Source of the DNA: Argyresthia goedartella
Lineage: Eukaryota; Arthropoda; Insecta; Lepidoptera; Argyresthiidae
Assembly (NCBI GenBank): GCA_949825045.1
Contig: OX463824.1
Location: forward strand, 26,148,501-26,212,500
Direction of reading: 5' to 3'
DNA length: 64,000 bases
Shown: positions 30,186 through 41,441 of the stretch, piece after piece
Layout of the letters: each line of letters opens with the position of its first letter
How positions within the stretch are numbered: position 1 is the first letter of the stretch
Translations under genes and position numbers: made by a program
Notes under the pieces: generated by a model
What the model saw: the letters and a program-made list of their open reading frames with translations, nothing else
Database searches by the model: none
What the model was told of the DNA's origin: nothing

Positions 30186-30250
30186 AGGAAGAGATCCGTG
30201 GTCTGCTTGCTTCTCACGCAGAAGCTGCGAGTTCGAATCCCGATGCTGAC
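30186..30250 (+). mobile_element. tRNA-Arg-like SINE head, interrupted
   Basis: GCTTC and GAAGC form an anticodon-like stem around TCACGCA (anticodon ACG, an arginine type). GAGTTCGAATCCCG follows, as a T-loop/B box. The D-arm is shortened and the acceptor end is cut by the LTR starting at 30251. I read it as a SINE head rather than a tRNA gene. Confidence 0.5.
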
Positions 30251-30468
30251 TGTGCCGGCCGACTATGTTAGTCATATTTCCACGTAATGTTAAGATAAGT
30301 TGACGACCGTCACAGATAAGGTATGTTTATATTCATCACGTAGTTTTGTAGTAAGTTGTATATAAGCTTAGTATTTCCTATAATAAATTAGCCTAGTATT
30401 TGCGCGCATCTCAAGCCTTTTACTTTACTCCCGAAGATGTCGCTCTCCTTATAACTGCCTCTGGCAAA
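30251..30468 (+). repeat. 5' LTR of the miniature element
   Basis: TGTGCC at the start and GGCAAA at the end are imperfect inverses. The end was set by the CTGAC duplication; a TG...CA reading would end two bases earlier at 30466. Confidence 0.8.
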
Positions 30469-30701
30469 GTGGTGACCCGACTTCTGTACATCAGCAACCT
30501 TCGGTAATAGCAGCATGGACCCAGCCGCGAAGAAAACTCCGTGTGCTGCCACCTTAAAGGGGGGAGTATCTGTGCCGGTCGACTATGTTAGTCATATTTC
30601 CACGTTATGTTAAGATAAGTTGACGACCGTCACAGATAAGGTATATTTATATTCATCACGTAGTTTTGTAGTAAGTTGTATATAAGCTTAGTATTTCCTA
30701 T

Positions 30702-31239
30702 TGTTCAGGCTTCTCAGCACCTAATGACCTCGTAGGGGCCCATGACCTACGAGATAGCGTAACGATCAGGTGCAAAGAAGTGATGAACGTCGGCGATTCA
30801 CCGAGCTGAAGTTATGTGGGGTAGATCTAACCTGGTCTGTGCTTCGGTCCCGTCAACCTCCTGTCTCTCTGCAAGGCCCGGGTGCACCCTAAGCTCTTCT
30901 TGGTAGACAGGATCTTCAGCCAACCAGGTATGACTGGCGGGCCAGCGTGGAAGCACAGTGTCCAACACAGGTTATGTTTCTACTGGTAAATACAAATCGG
31001 GCACGAAAATCCGAACTTTATCTGGTTCGAGAGACAACGGCACACTCAGCTATATTAACAATCCTGAGGGAATCCCGAATACATTCCAGATGCCCTGCGA
31101 TTTAATTTCAACACCCCAATCAAAACGCGTTTACATTGCGAGGGCTTTCGTCCGTCAGATGTCAAAACTGCCAGCTAACGTCAAATTAAAAATGACCGTT
31201 CAGAAACCATCGATCGAATATCGATTTGGAATCGAACCA
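30702..31239 (-). repeat. 3' LTR of BEL-2 (about 538 bp)
   Basis: Same sequence as 44503-45047 with a few differences, including absence of a 7-bp 'attggca' block and one extra base at the inner end. On the minus strand a G-rich GGGCGGGTGA tract precedes it. Confidence 0.92.
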
Positions 31240-31270
31240 TCACCCGCCCGGACAGGCACCCACCTGTCCC

Positions 31271-33517
31271 CTAATCTACGGGCAGCCGAGACAACGTTGC
31301 TACCGCTCGTTTTAGAACCGAGCCTCCTACTAGAACCTCTGCAGACCGGGGGGTCCCGTCCTTGCCAGGGAACAAGTTAACAATGCGCCCCCTGCGCCAA
31401 CGTTGTGGCGGTAGGTTAGCATCCTTAACCAGAACGAGGTCACCAACACTAGGGGGGCTAGTTTTGTCAGTCCACTTAAGGCGCTGTTGTAAGATATGCA
31501 GATACTCGAGCGACCAACGCTTCCAGAAATTCTGAGTAAACTGCTGCAACATCTGATACCTTGACAACCGATACAATTTCACTCCCTCGAAGGGGTGCTC
31601 GGGCAACGCGTTAAGTGGCTATCCTATCAAGAAATGGCCTGGGGTCAGAGCCTCCAGGTCATTTGGATCCGAGCTGAGCGTCCGCTCACAACGGTCGCAA
31701 ATTGAGAACGGCCTCGATCTTACAAAACGATGTCGCGAGCTCCTCAAAAGTCAGCGCGGTCTGACCTACTATACGCCCCAAGTGCGTCTTAGCTGACTTA
31801 ACTACGGCCTCAAAAATCCCACCCCAGTGGGGGCAAATCGGTGGGCTGAAGGTCCACTGTATACCCCGACGGGAGAGGGCCGTTCCAATATCCACTTTAT
31901 TTACATTCAAAAAGTTGACTATCTCTCGTAAGTATCGTTCCGCACCTATGTAGTTAGTGCCGTTATCAGAGCGGATCAAAGTTGGAAGTCCCCTTCGAGA
32001 AACAAACCTATCCAAACAAGCAATGAACGCCTCTGTCGAGAGATCAGCAACGAGCTCGAGATGTACCGCCTTGGTGGATAAACAAACAAACACACATAGG
32101 TACGCCTTGTATTGCTTAGCGGTACGCAATCGTGAACTCTTCACCATAAACGGTCCTGCAAAATCCGTACCAACACCTGAAAACGGTCTGACCTCATTCA
32201 CACGATCAGGGGGCAAGTCCTCCATGAGAGGTTGCATCGTGGCAGCCTTAAGTCGATAACAAGGCATGCACCGAAACACGATGTTCCGTATGGCACGGCG
32301 GGCAGATAAGATCCAAAACTCCCGCTGGAGCGTGGCCAACAACGCGTTACAGCCGGCATGCGCGTTTTTAATATGACGATCAGTCACCAGCAATTCAACT
32401 AACTGTCCCCCCTTGGGGAGCAGAAGTGGGTGACGAGCCGAATACGACATTTTCGCATTGCGCAATCTTCCTCCTACCCGAAGTAACCCGGTCGAATCAA
32501 CAAAGGGGTTGAGACGCGCGACGGCTCCCTTCAATTTCGAACGTCCACTTCGTATAATCTCCAATTCTGCCCCAAACTTCGAGGACTGTACCAACCGGAC
32601 CAAATTCAACAGCGACTCGTTTCGCTCTGCCGGAGTCAGAATAGGGTTCAACGTTCGCTGATCGCGAGGAGTACGACAATTTCGAGCGAATCTCCTAATC
32701 CAAGTGGACACGTTTATCAACTTGTCAAGTGAGCTATACTGGTCCAGCAGAAATCCGGCGTCAGGGTCCTCAGCCTTCTGGGTAACATGCACGGCCGCTC
32801 TGGGGCCATGATCCGAAGATACTACTACATGGCTGTGGGGCCAGTCCGATTCTCTCTTGGCAAGCCAGGGTGGTCCCCACCACAAATGGTGTCTAACGAG
32901 TTCAGGAGCCTGACATCCCTTGGATGCACAATCAGACGGGTTCAATTCTCCTGGTACATGTCTCCAGGTCAGTGGGACCTCAGACGACACAATCTGGGCG
33001 ACACGGTTCGCAACAAAAACCTCTAAGTTATGGACCGAAGCCTTCAGCCAGCACAAAACAATCTGGCTGTCCGTCCAAGCGTACACCGTATGCTCCAAAA
33101 CCACTGACCCACGCAACACTGTTAGAGTGTGATTCAAAAGTTTGGTCAAAAGAGCAGCCCCGGACAGTTCCAGTTTTGGAATCGTCATCCTTGTCCGAAT
33201 AGGCGCTACCTTGCTTTTTGCCAAAACCAAACGCACGTCGACCTCCCCGGTGGAGGTGACGGTTCGCAAATAAACCGCTGCCGCAAACCCTCGTTCAGAG
33301 GCATCACAAAACCCGTGAAGGGTTGCCCTGTAATCCCCAGCAGGGACCAATTTCCTCGGCAGCGATACATTATTTATGTCCGATAGCGAGGTGAACATTC
33401 GCGTCCAATCAGTCAACAAATCACCTGAGAGGTGGGTGTCCCAGGTCAACTGAGCCGCCCATAGCCTTTGCATAAAACATTTGAGAGCAAAGGTGACTGG
33501 AGAAATCCATCCATTCG
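31271..33517 (-). pseudogene. pol: BEL-2 RNase H and integrase section
   Basis: Directly inside the LINE junction the frame reads GWISPVTFALKCFMQRLW, which continues the BEL connection domain. RNase H follows (FCDASERGFAAAVYLR, YAWTDSQIVLCWL), then the integrase zinc segment (HIKNAHAGC ... CMPCYRL). The full DDE core is GVGTDFAGPF, RSDNGTNYIGA and HWGGIFEAVVKSAK. Near 31686-31690 a frameshift ends the long frame at LNLRPL. A TAG at 31619-31621 lies in the continuing frame, and the last 112 codons carry the C-terminal domain (NFWKRWSLEYL, DANLPPQRWRRGRI). The first 56 codons of the long open frame (33686-33518) are translated LINE tail, not BEL. Confidence 0.9.
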
Positions 33518-34202
33518 AACTCAAACTCAAACTCAAACTCAAAACGTTTATTGCGACATTGTGGTGGTATATGGTGATATATATATATATCACCATATAT
33601 ATATATATATATAATATATCAGGAAATTTGAAGAACCGACAATGAACCCAGTGAGGGCACTGCAATATCTTACATCTAACTTGCACAATAATAAAATATC
33701 ATAAAATGGTTAACATTATAACAATGAGATCATTACCTACTATTATCTTTTTTTTCTTCGTCCCATCATAATTAATACTAAAATACAGTTTACAGTGGTT
33801 TACATTGGACAAAACAAGCAGATACTGAACATCTAACCTCAAAGCTGAGTCTGAACCCGTGAACACAGAGAAACACGAGCTTTCCAGGGACCAAAAGGCT
33901 TTTCCAGGTACACTTTCTGTTTTCCGTTACTTCAAACTGCACTCACACACAGATATACGGGATAAAACAAAGAAAATAGAACAAAGAAAATAGACAACGT
34001 CGACCCTCACACAATAACACAAATCAGCTGTCTGAAACTGTCACCTCCTCAACTGACAGCTACCAGTGTGGCCTGTCACAAAAACTGTGAGAACCACAGA
34101 TTAACGAAACGGTTTGCTAAAAATTCTTAGGTGAGAACGTTCGAAAACCTAAACTAAATTTATCATTGCTGTTTGCCTGGATAGCGGTCACAAACCACAA
34201 CA

Positions 34203-35201
34203 ATGAGTACCTTGATGCACGGTGCTGGCAACTGCTATGCATGCCAAGTTTTGCTGATGGATACGGAGGAGCGAATTCGGTGCATGGTAGAAGGATGCAA
34301 TAACATATTTCATCTGCTATGTATCTCTGGCGCAGATAAACTTATACCCGCTGCAAAGATGAATTGGGCCTGTCCAGAGTGCCGCGCCTCTATCAAGAAA
34401 GTCGGTGATAACACTCAAACGCCAGTAGGAGCCGCAAAATTGAAGGCGTCTTTCATTAATAATAGGAAAAGAGCGTCTTATAAAACAGAAGAAGAGGACT
34501 ATGTTTTAAAGACAACTGAATTCCTAGAGATAATGGCGGAGATAAGAGATATCAGAAAGGATATCTCTGATATAGCGGGGAGCCTAGCTTTTTTGACCTC
34601 AACGATGAGTCAACATCAGGTGGTCATTGAAAAGTGCTCGACGGTTACCGGAGCGGTCTCTGCCAAGCTGGATAATATAGAAGTGCGGGCAAGGGCTGAG
34701 GAAGAGCAAAGAAAGAGTTCTGCGCAACCCAAAGCTCAAAAGTCCTATGCAGATATGGCCTCTAGTCATCACAAGCAAGAGAGCAGAGAGAATAAAAAAA
34801 GCAGCCTGAAAAATGCCAAGCCAACTCTACCCACCGGAACGACACCGGAACCACAGACGGCACCATTGGAAGGCATTCAAAATTCATCCGAGGAATCCGG
34901 GGATGAAGGTTGGACAGAAGTTCGGAGAAAAGTTCGGCGACCTAGGTCCCTGTACTGTACTGCTGGACCTAGTGTCACCTCGCTGAAGGCAGTAGAACGG
35001 CGGAAATATTTCCATCTTTGGAACATGCTCTCCGGAGTTGACGAAGTAAGGAGCTATCTCCAGCAGCTTTGCTTACCGAGAGCAGGAACAGTTGATGAAC
35101 TCAAGCCCAAAGGGGACTATAAATCTTATAAGATAGGTGTCCCAGCAGATATCTCGAAAAATGTTCATCTATCGAGATGTGGCCTGAAAATGCTAGAGTG
35201 A
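34203..35201 (+). CDS. CR1-type LINE ORF1 with PHD-like zinc finger
   Basis: 332 codons from a clear ATG. Residues about 11-60 spell a PHD-type C4HC3 arrangement: CYAC, then CMVEGC, HLLC and WACPEC. Residues about 110-165 form a coiled-coil-like EIMAEIRDIRKDISDI segment. A lysine/serine-rich stretch and an acidic patch (SSEESGDEGWTEVRRK) follow. ORF1 proteins of CR1-like LINEs are RNA-binding chaperones and some carry PHD domains. The frame is intact although the downstream ORF2 is not. Its stop lies about 80 bp before the first recognisable ORF2 residues. Confidence 0.85.
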   Translation: MSTLMHGAGNCYACQVLLMDTEERIRCMVEGCNNIFHLLCISGADKLIPAAKMNWACPECRASIKKVGDNTQTPVGAAKLKASFINNRKRASYKTEEEDYVLKTTEFLEIMAEIRDIRKDISDIAGSLAFLTSTMSQHQVVIEKCSTVTGAVSAKLDNIEVRARAEEEQRKSSAQPKAQKSYADMASSHHKQESRENKKSSLKNAKPTLPTGTTPEPQTAPLEGIQNSSEESGDEGWTEVRRKVRRPRSLYCTAGPSVTSLKAVERRKYFHLWNMLSGVDEVRSYLQQLCLPRAGTVDELKPKGDYKSYKIGVPADISKNVHLSRCGLKMLE

Positions 35202-35279
35202 AAGCCTGGATACCCTTTCGAGGAGCTCAACCGAAGACTGGCACTCGGGGATAATCTCCGAGTCAGCACAGGGAAGACT

Positions 35280-38154
35280 CTCGATATTATGTACCAGAAC
35301 GTTCGAGGTATTAAGAGCAGGCTAGAATACTGGCGTAATAACCTTCCTTCACTAGGACAGGACCTCGTCGCTGCTACGGAGAGGACTCATCCGTTGGGGA
35401 TGCTGAGGTAACGGCGGGAGGTTGGAGCGTGCTGCGCCGGGATCGCCCCACTGCGTGCGGAGGCGTGCTGCTCGCGGCCCGCCCCGGCATCACACTACGC
35501 CGATGCCGGGACCTCGAAACAGATCATGGCGAAGATCTTTGGGCCAATTTCACATTGGATGGTGTCCACTTCACAGTCTGTGTGGTCTATGTGGACCCCA
35601 GTAAAAAGAAGAACGGGAAACTAATCTCACAGGCGGAAAAAGATGCCCAATATCTAAGCTGGTTCACCAAAACGGAAGGAAATAGGTCAACCTGAAACGG
35701 AAACCTTATTATTCTCGGTGACCTCAACATGAATAGTGCATCAGTGTCTATTGTTAATTATTATTGCTATTTTCTGAGTGTTTGTTGTATGTATGAGACG
35801 AATGATGTGATGAATGCTCACGGGGGCGTGCTTGATGTGGTATTACTGCCGGAGAGCGTCCGTGGTGTAACCGTGCGCACCTCCGTGTCAGGCAGCTTGG
35901 TGCCACACGCTGACGCCTACCACCCGCCTCTCGACATCATTGTGCCACTGTCGTCAATGCAAGGCGCAGTCCAGCGATCCGGCCGCTTGGATCCCAGCAA
36001 CATTGACGGTCACAATGACTGGAATTTTGCCAAGGGCAACCACACAGTCCTGTACGAACACATGTCTAGCGTCACTTGGGACGATATTGCTGAAGCTCCG
36101 GATGTGGACACGGCAGTTGGTCGTTTTTACGACACCATATACGATATTTTCAATGCGACAGTGCCGAAAAAAACCAGGAAACGTGTATATTCTAGACGCT
36201 ACCCAGTGTGGTATACTGGGGATATAATACACGACCTGGCCGCCAAGGCTAAATTACATTGTAAATGGAAGTCGTGTAAGAGACCAGCTGACTACGCCGC
36301 ATTCAGTGAGCTGAGAGCCAGTATTAAGTGCCGCATAGCTACAGCTTACATGAACCACATGGTGAGTTTAGAAGGTAATATCAGATACAACCCACGCGCG
36401 TTCTGGAAACATGTGAGCGGCCTCAGATCGAAGGGTGGTTTCGAACCTCGGGTCATGCATCAGGGGCAAGAGTGTGCCGGAGAAGAAGCAGCAGCCGCAT
36501 TTGCAGACTACTTCTCCGGCGTTTTCCTCAGTGACAAGCCGGCGCTGGCACCGGATCTGGTAAACAGATCCGATGACTCGCGTACTGCTAACTACGTCCA
36601 AATTACACATGTTTCCCGTAGGGATATAGAGAAAGGACTGAGGCAACTAAGGCCAAGGAGCGCAATTGGACCGGACAACGTCCCTCCTTACTTCTTAAAG
36701 GCCTATAGTGATCAGCTGGTACTGCCTTTAGGTTGTATCTTCAACCTAGCTTTTGAGCAAGGGAAGTACCCCACCAGCTGGAAGCTCTCTCGAGTCAGTC
36801 CTGTACCCAAGACTAGTGATACTGCCTCTGTAAATCAATATCGACCGATTGCGATCCTGAGTTCATTGGCAAAATTGTTCGAGTCAGTCATATACGGTAA
36901 AATCTATCCACAGATAGCGCCATATTTGTGCGACTCGCAACACGGATTTAGGAGTCGTCGCTCAGTAACCACCAACTTACTGACGTTAGTCGATTTGGTC
37001 TCAGAGAGCATGGATCGGGGATGTCAGGTGGACGTCGCCTATCTGGACTTCCGTAAGGCGTTTGATAGAGTTGATAACGATGCCCTAATGAAGAAATTGT
37101 GCGCCATAGGATTTGCCCCAAGGCTGTTGGTCTTCTTTGCTGACTACTTGAAAAACCGCCAACAGTTTGTGCGACATGGCTGCTTTGAGTCCCAGCCGTA
37201 CCACACGCGGTTAGCCAAGGCTCTATTCTTGGTCCGTTGTTATTTATCATCATGATAAATGACCTAGAATCAGTGCTAAAATATTCTAAATGCCTACTGT
37301 ACGCGGACGACCTCAAACTAGTACTTCCCATAATGTCAGAAAATGACTGTAGGCTACTACAGGAAGATCTAGATGCGGTCTATAGATGGAGTGTGAGCAA
37401 CAAACTCCTATTCAATAGTGAAAAATGTTGCATAATGTCTTTCACGCGCTCTCCTCGGCCTATTTGCGTGACGTATACACTCGGCGCGGAGTCCTTGACT
37501 CGAGTGTATTCGATGAACGATCTCGGTGTTACGTTTGACCCTAAACTTACATTTCATGAGCACATGAGCACTTTAGCCAAGGAATGCTTTAAAAGATTGG
37601 GGTTTGTGATTCGGAATAGTAAGGGATTCCGTAATCTGGGTGTGGTACAGCTTCTTTACACTGCCCTAGTGAGAACCAAACTGGAATCTAGCTCGGTTGT
37701 TTGGAATCCACACGAAAGCTCATACGTCCTTATGCTCGAGAAGGTACAAAAAGCTTTTTTACGATACCTATATAAGAGGAAATTTGGGTACTACCCTTAT
37801 CTCTATCCAACCGCTTTTATATTGGGTATGCTTGGATATAACTCACTAGAGGTGAGACGTAACACTGAACAACTTCTGACTGTGTGTCGATTGTTGCGAG
37901 GCGACAGTGACTGCGCGACGCTTGTCAGTGCGGTATGCGCGTTATTTGTGCCTGACAATTACGTACGCGGGCGCAGGCACCAGCTGCTAGCGGGCGGCTC
38001 GCACCGCACGGTGGCGCGCCGGCAGTCTCCGCTTGTCCGGGCGCGGGACAGCCTGAATGCTCTGTTGGTGGTAGCACCACTGAACGATCTATTTGGTGAT
38101 GCATGGAGGGACTTTGTGCGAATGTGTGGCAGGTTCTGCGAGATGATGGAATGA
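35280..38154 (+). pseudogene. CR1-type LINE ORF2 (endonuclease-RT), several breaks
   Basis: The endonuclease starts at DIMYQNVRGIKSRL (about 35283) and breaks at a stop near 35409. It resumes in another frame at about 35429 (CGGVLLAARPGI) and meets a TGA at 35693-35695, after which the GDLN motif follows at once. The reverse transcriptase (35729-37255) has QYRPIAILSS and LDFRKAFDRVDND. A frameshift and small deletion just before the QGSILGP motif (about 37205-37225) shift the rest to 37237-38154. That part holds the catalytic LLYADD and the C-terminal region. At least three independent lesions make it non-functional. Confidence 0.88.
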
Positions 38155-38340
38155 CAGTAATGTCAAATTATAACATTGAATTTGGTTTTTTATTAATTGA
38201 TTTAATTGATTTATGATTGATGACATATTGTGAATTTTAATTTGGATTGTAAATATTTTATTTTATTGGTATATATCTGTAATTTATGTCGATTTGGCCT
38301 CGGCTGTCAAGGCATAGATAAATTATGTTAATAAATAAAA

Positions 38341-38558
38341 TCTACAGTATTAGCGTAACATTAAAGTATTATAATTATAAGATTTACATGCATTTGTGTA
38401 TGTGTACCTGTGTGTGTGTTATGAGTGTGTTTGAGGGTGTGTAAGTGCATGTGTGTGAGTGTTTGTGTGTGATTATAGAAAGTGTGTTTCATTTAAATAT
38501 TCTTCAATGCTGTAGTACGCTTTTTGGAGGAGATAATTTTTTACTTTCTTTAGGAATT
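38341..38558 (-). other. LINE 3' UTR with CA/GT-rich microsatellite
   Basis: Part of the Jockey-type LINE 3' UTR. 38385-38485 is dominated by imperfect GTGTGT runs on the plus strand. Confidence 0.6.
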
Positions 38559-40592
38559 CTATTTCGTTAGAAATATTTTTGTAACTATCTGGAAGTTTGT
38601 TATAGATGTTATGGACATAATATATGTGTTAGTGGATTGCAATGACATATTAATTTTTGGGAGGAGAATTTTGTGTTTGTGTCTGAAGGAGTATAAGTTA
38701 TTCAGTGTGTCTCTGGTCTTGTATGTTTCTGGGTATTTTCTGACTAGCTTTATTATTTCGAATAAGTAAATAGAGGGGAGGGTGAGGGTGCTATATGTTT
38801 TGAAATGTGGTTTACATGTGTGTGTTGGTTCTATGTTTGCTATAATTCTCAGCAGCTTTTTCTGTAGTCTAAATAATTGTGGAGCGTCGGTGCTGTTTCC
38901 CCACAGTATGATGCCATAATTAAGTAAGGAATGTGCGTGTGCATAGTATGCTGAAAGAGCAGTGGCGGTGTTAGTTGATTTTTTTACTTCCCTTAAAGCA
39001 TATGAGAATTTAGATATTTTACCTTTAAGTTTCTGTACATGCGACTTCCAATTTAAGTGAGAGTCTATGACAATTCCTAATAAACTTGCCTCTTTTATTA
39101 TTTCTAGTGGAATATTATTATAGCTAAAGTTGATATCGAGGGGCGGTTTTTGATGTGGATAAAACGTTATTAATTTAGTTTTCTGGGGATTTATTTCGAG
39201 GTTGTGGTCAGTCATCCAGTCAGTAATGGTGTCAAGGTATTTTGTGAGTTTTTTGTTTATATTATCGTTATTTTTGTGGGAGGAAACTAAGGATATGTCA
39301 TCAGCAAATAGGATGCAAGGGTCATTTAGAATTTTTGGGAGATCGTTGATATAAATAAGAAAAAGTAGGCATCCGATTACGCTACCTTGAGGTATTGAGG
39401 CATGAGTAGTTATGCAGTCAGATTTATGGTATACGATTTCTCTTGTAGTCTGATTATAATATTCTATTTGGACGTATTGTTCTCTATTGTGTAAATATGA
39501 AGTAAGCCAGTCGTGTGCTTTGCCTCTAATGCCCACACCGTTTAACTTATTCAACAGTATATTAAACTGAACTTTATCATAAGCTTTCGTCATGTCGATC
39601 AGTATACCAACAGCGTAATGTTTATTTCTAAGTATATTAAGAATTTCCTGTGTGAATTTAAAGACGGCGAGAGTAGTTGAATGATTTTTCCGAAAACCAT
39701 TTTGGGAGTGATGAAATACGTTGAATTTTTCACAGAAGGAATAGATTCGGTCGTGGATAGCTTTTTCAAATATTTTGGCTGATGTAGGAAGAACTGCAAT
39801 GGGCCGATAGTTGTCAGTGTTGGTTTTGGATTTTCTCTTATGAACTGGTGTGATAACTACTTTCTTCAAAAGTGATGGGAATACGCCTTGTTCGAAGGAA
39901 TGGTTGATTAACAGGCAAAGGGGTATAGTAAGTAGGTCAGCGCAATGCTTAAATAGAATTGGGGGGAAGTCATCGAAACCACAGCTTTTCTTGTTTTTGA
40001 GATTTCTTATGATTTTAGATACCTCACGATATGTAACGAAGTGAAGGTACATTGTGTTTGTAGTAGGAAGTATTACTGGTCGTCCCTTGGCGTTTGCATG
40101 TTTAATTTGACCTATCGAAGCGAAATGGTTATTGAAATGTTTCGAGATAATATTGGGGTCTGATTGTTCAAAGGCGTTTATATTTAGTTTAATGTTTTCT
40201 TTTAATTTTAATTTGTTTTTATTGGTACGTTCATTAATTATTTCCCACATAGTTTTTATTTTATTGTTTGATGTTTTCATTTGTGATATGTACTGTAATT
40301 TTTTTGATGTATTTACTGTTTTTTTGAGCATTTTTTCGTATGTTTTATAGTGATGGTATAGTAATTCGCTGTTAGATTGTAGAGCATGAAACTTTAGGAG
40401 TCTCTTATTATGGCAGGATTTTTTGATACCAGTGGTCAACCATAGTTTTTTCTTTTTGAACTGAAGTTTTATTTTTTGAATTGGAATGAATTTATTTAAT
40501 ATATCTGTTAGGATTGAGTGAAACATATTATAATTATCGTTAACGTTTGACTCTCTGATCAGGATTTTTTCCCAGTCGATATCTATGAGTGA
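38559..40592 (-). pseudogene. Jockey-type LINE ORF2, RT part, 5'-truncated
   Basis: About 677 codons without a stop. The frame starts mid-protein (DIDWEKILIRESN) after the endonuclease. It contains NYRPIAVLPTSAKIFEKAI, LIDMTKAYDKV, SIPQGSVIGCLLFLIYINDL, the catalytic LFADD and LLGIVIDSHLNWKSHV. It ends IVTKIFLTK. The endonuclease is absent, so it cannot transpose by itself. By chance it is in frame with BEL-2 RT, giving one open frame from 41441 to 38559. Related to, but distinct from, family F. Confidence 0.9.
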
Positions 40593-41441
40593 ATTCGGGT
40601 CGAACGTTCTCGCAATCGTTGACAGTACCGACCGCTTCGTCCAGGCCTTCGGTGTTTCTAAAACCACCCGATAGGTATACTCATCATGGACGGGCCGGTA
40701 CTGAATTCCAAGCACTGACAACATGTTAGGGTTGTCAGGATTCTCAAAAACGTGCGGGTCTTGTTGAAACTCATCTGGGAGACCAGCCATCAACTCAGGG
40801 GAGTTGGACATCCACTTGCGTAGTTCATAGCCGCCTCGTTCCAGCAATTGACTGAGCTCGTCACGTCGGTCCAGAGCTTCCTCTACACTGGCTGCCTCTG
40901 TGCAGACGTCATCGACGTACAAATCTTGCTCCAGGATAGCGGCGGCTCTAGGATAGCTCACACGGTCACGCGACGCCAACTCCCGCAGGGTACGCATCGC
41001 CAAATACGGGCTAGACCGTAACCCATACGTGTTCGTGTTTAACTCATAGACCTTGACTGGCTCGGCCGTGGTCTCACGCCAAAGTATCAACTGATACCTT
41101 CTGTCAGCCGGATGAATTACCGTTTGCCTAAACATCATCCGAATGTCTGCGACAAATACAATCTGGTGTCTCCGAAAGCTCGTGAGAATATCCGAAATAT
41201 CACGACTCAACTTGGGTCCCGAATGTAGACACTGATTCAGGGACATCCCGTTCGAGGTAGGTGCTGACCCATCAAAAACAACTCGAGTCATGCCGGTAGG
41301 GGTTCGCAGGACGGCATGGTGTGGAAGGAAACAATGATCCTCAGATCTCCAGTCCACACCCGATACCGACATGTGTCCTAACGACTCATACTCCCTCATG
41401 AAATCGACGTATTTTTGTTTAAATACGGCGTCCCTTGACAT
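40593..41441 (-). pseudogene. pol: BEL-2 reverse transcriptase, N-terminal two-thirds
   Basis: Contains HHAVLRTPTGMTRVVFDGSA, VADIRMMFRQTVIHP and the catalytic LYVDDVCTEA. It stops at TIARTFDPN, where the LINE is inserted; the remainder resumes at 33517. The frame upstream is the same but is closed by a TAG at 41448-41450. Confidence 0.9.

Larger units (their letters stand above)
33800..38340 (+). mobile_element. CR1-type LINE with PHD-finger ORF1, inserted in the LINE 3' UTR
   Basis: ORF1 (34203-35201) and a broken ORF2 (about 35280-38154) are followed by a 180-bp 3' UTR ending TTAATAAATAAAA at 38340. Beyond this the interrupted minus-strand LINE UTR resumes. The exact 5' end is uncertain (between about 33750 and 34100) and no target duplication was found. 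Confidence 0.8.
33518..40592 (-). mobile_element. Jockey-type LINE, 5'-truncated, inserted in BEL-2 RT
   Basis: A 5-bp ATTCG duplication (33513-33517 and 40593-40597) brackets the insertion. Read on the minus strand it has a truncated ORF2 (40592 to 38559) and a 3' UTR that is itself split by a plus-strand LINE. An AATAAA signal follows (plus-strand TTTATT at about 33547) and then a tail of about four GAGTTT units instead of poly(A). An AT-dinucleotide hairpin lies at about 33568-33612 just before the tail. Confidence 0.9.

Noticed and set aside
30186..30250. Functional tRNA-Arg gene
   Set aside because: Shortened D-arm and acceptor stem interrupted by an LTR; better explained as a SINE head.
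30958..31380. 140-codon plus-strand frame
   Set aside because: It lies in the BEL-2 3' LTR and its antisense coding end; the other LTR carries the same partial frame (44759-44998).
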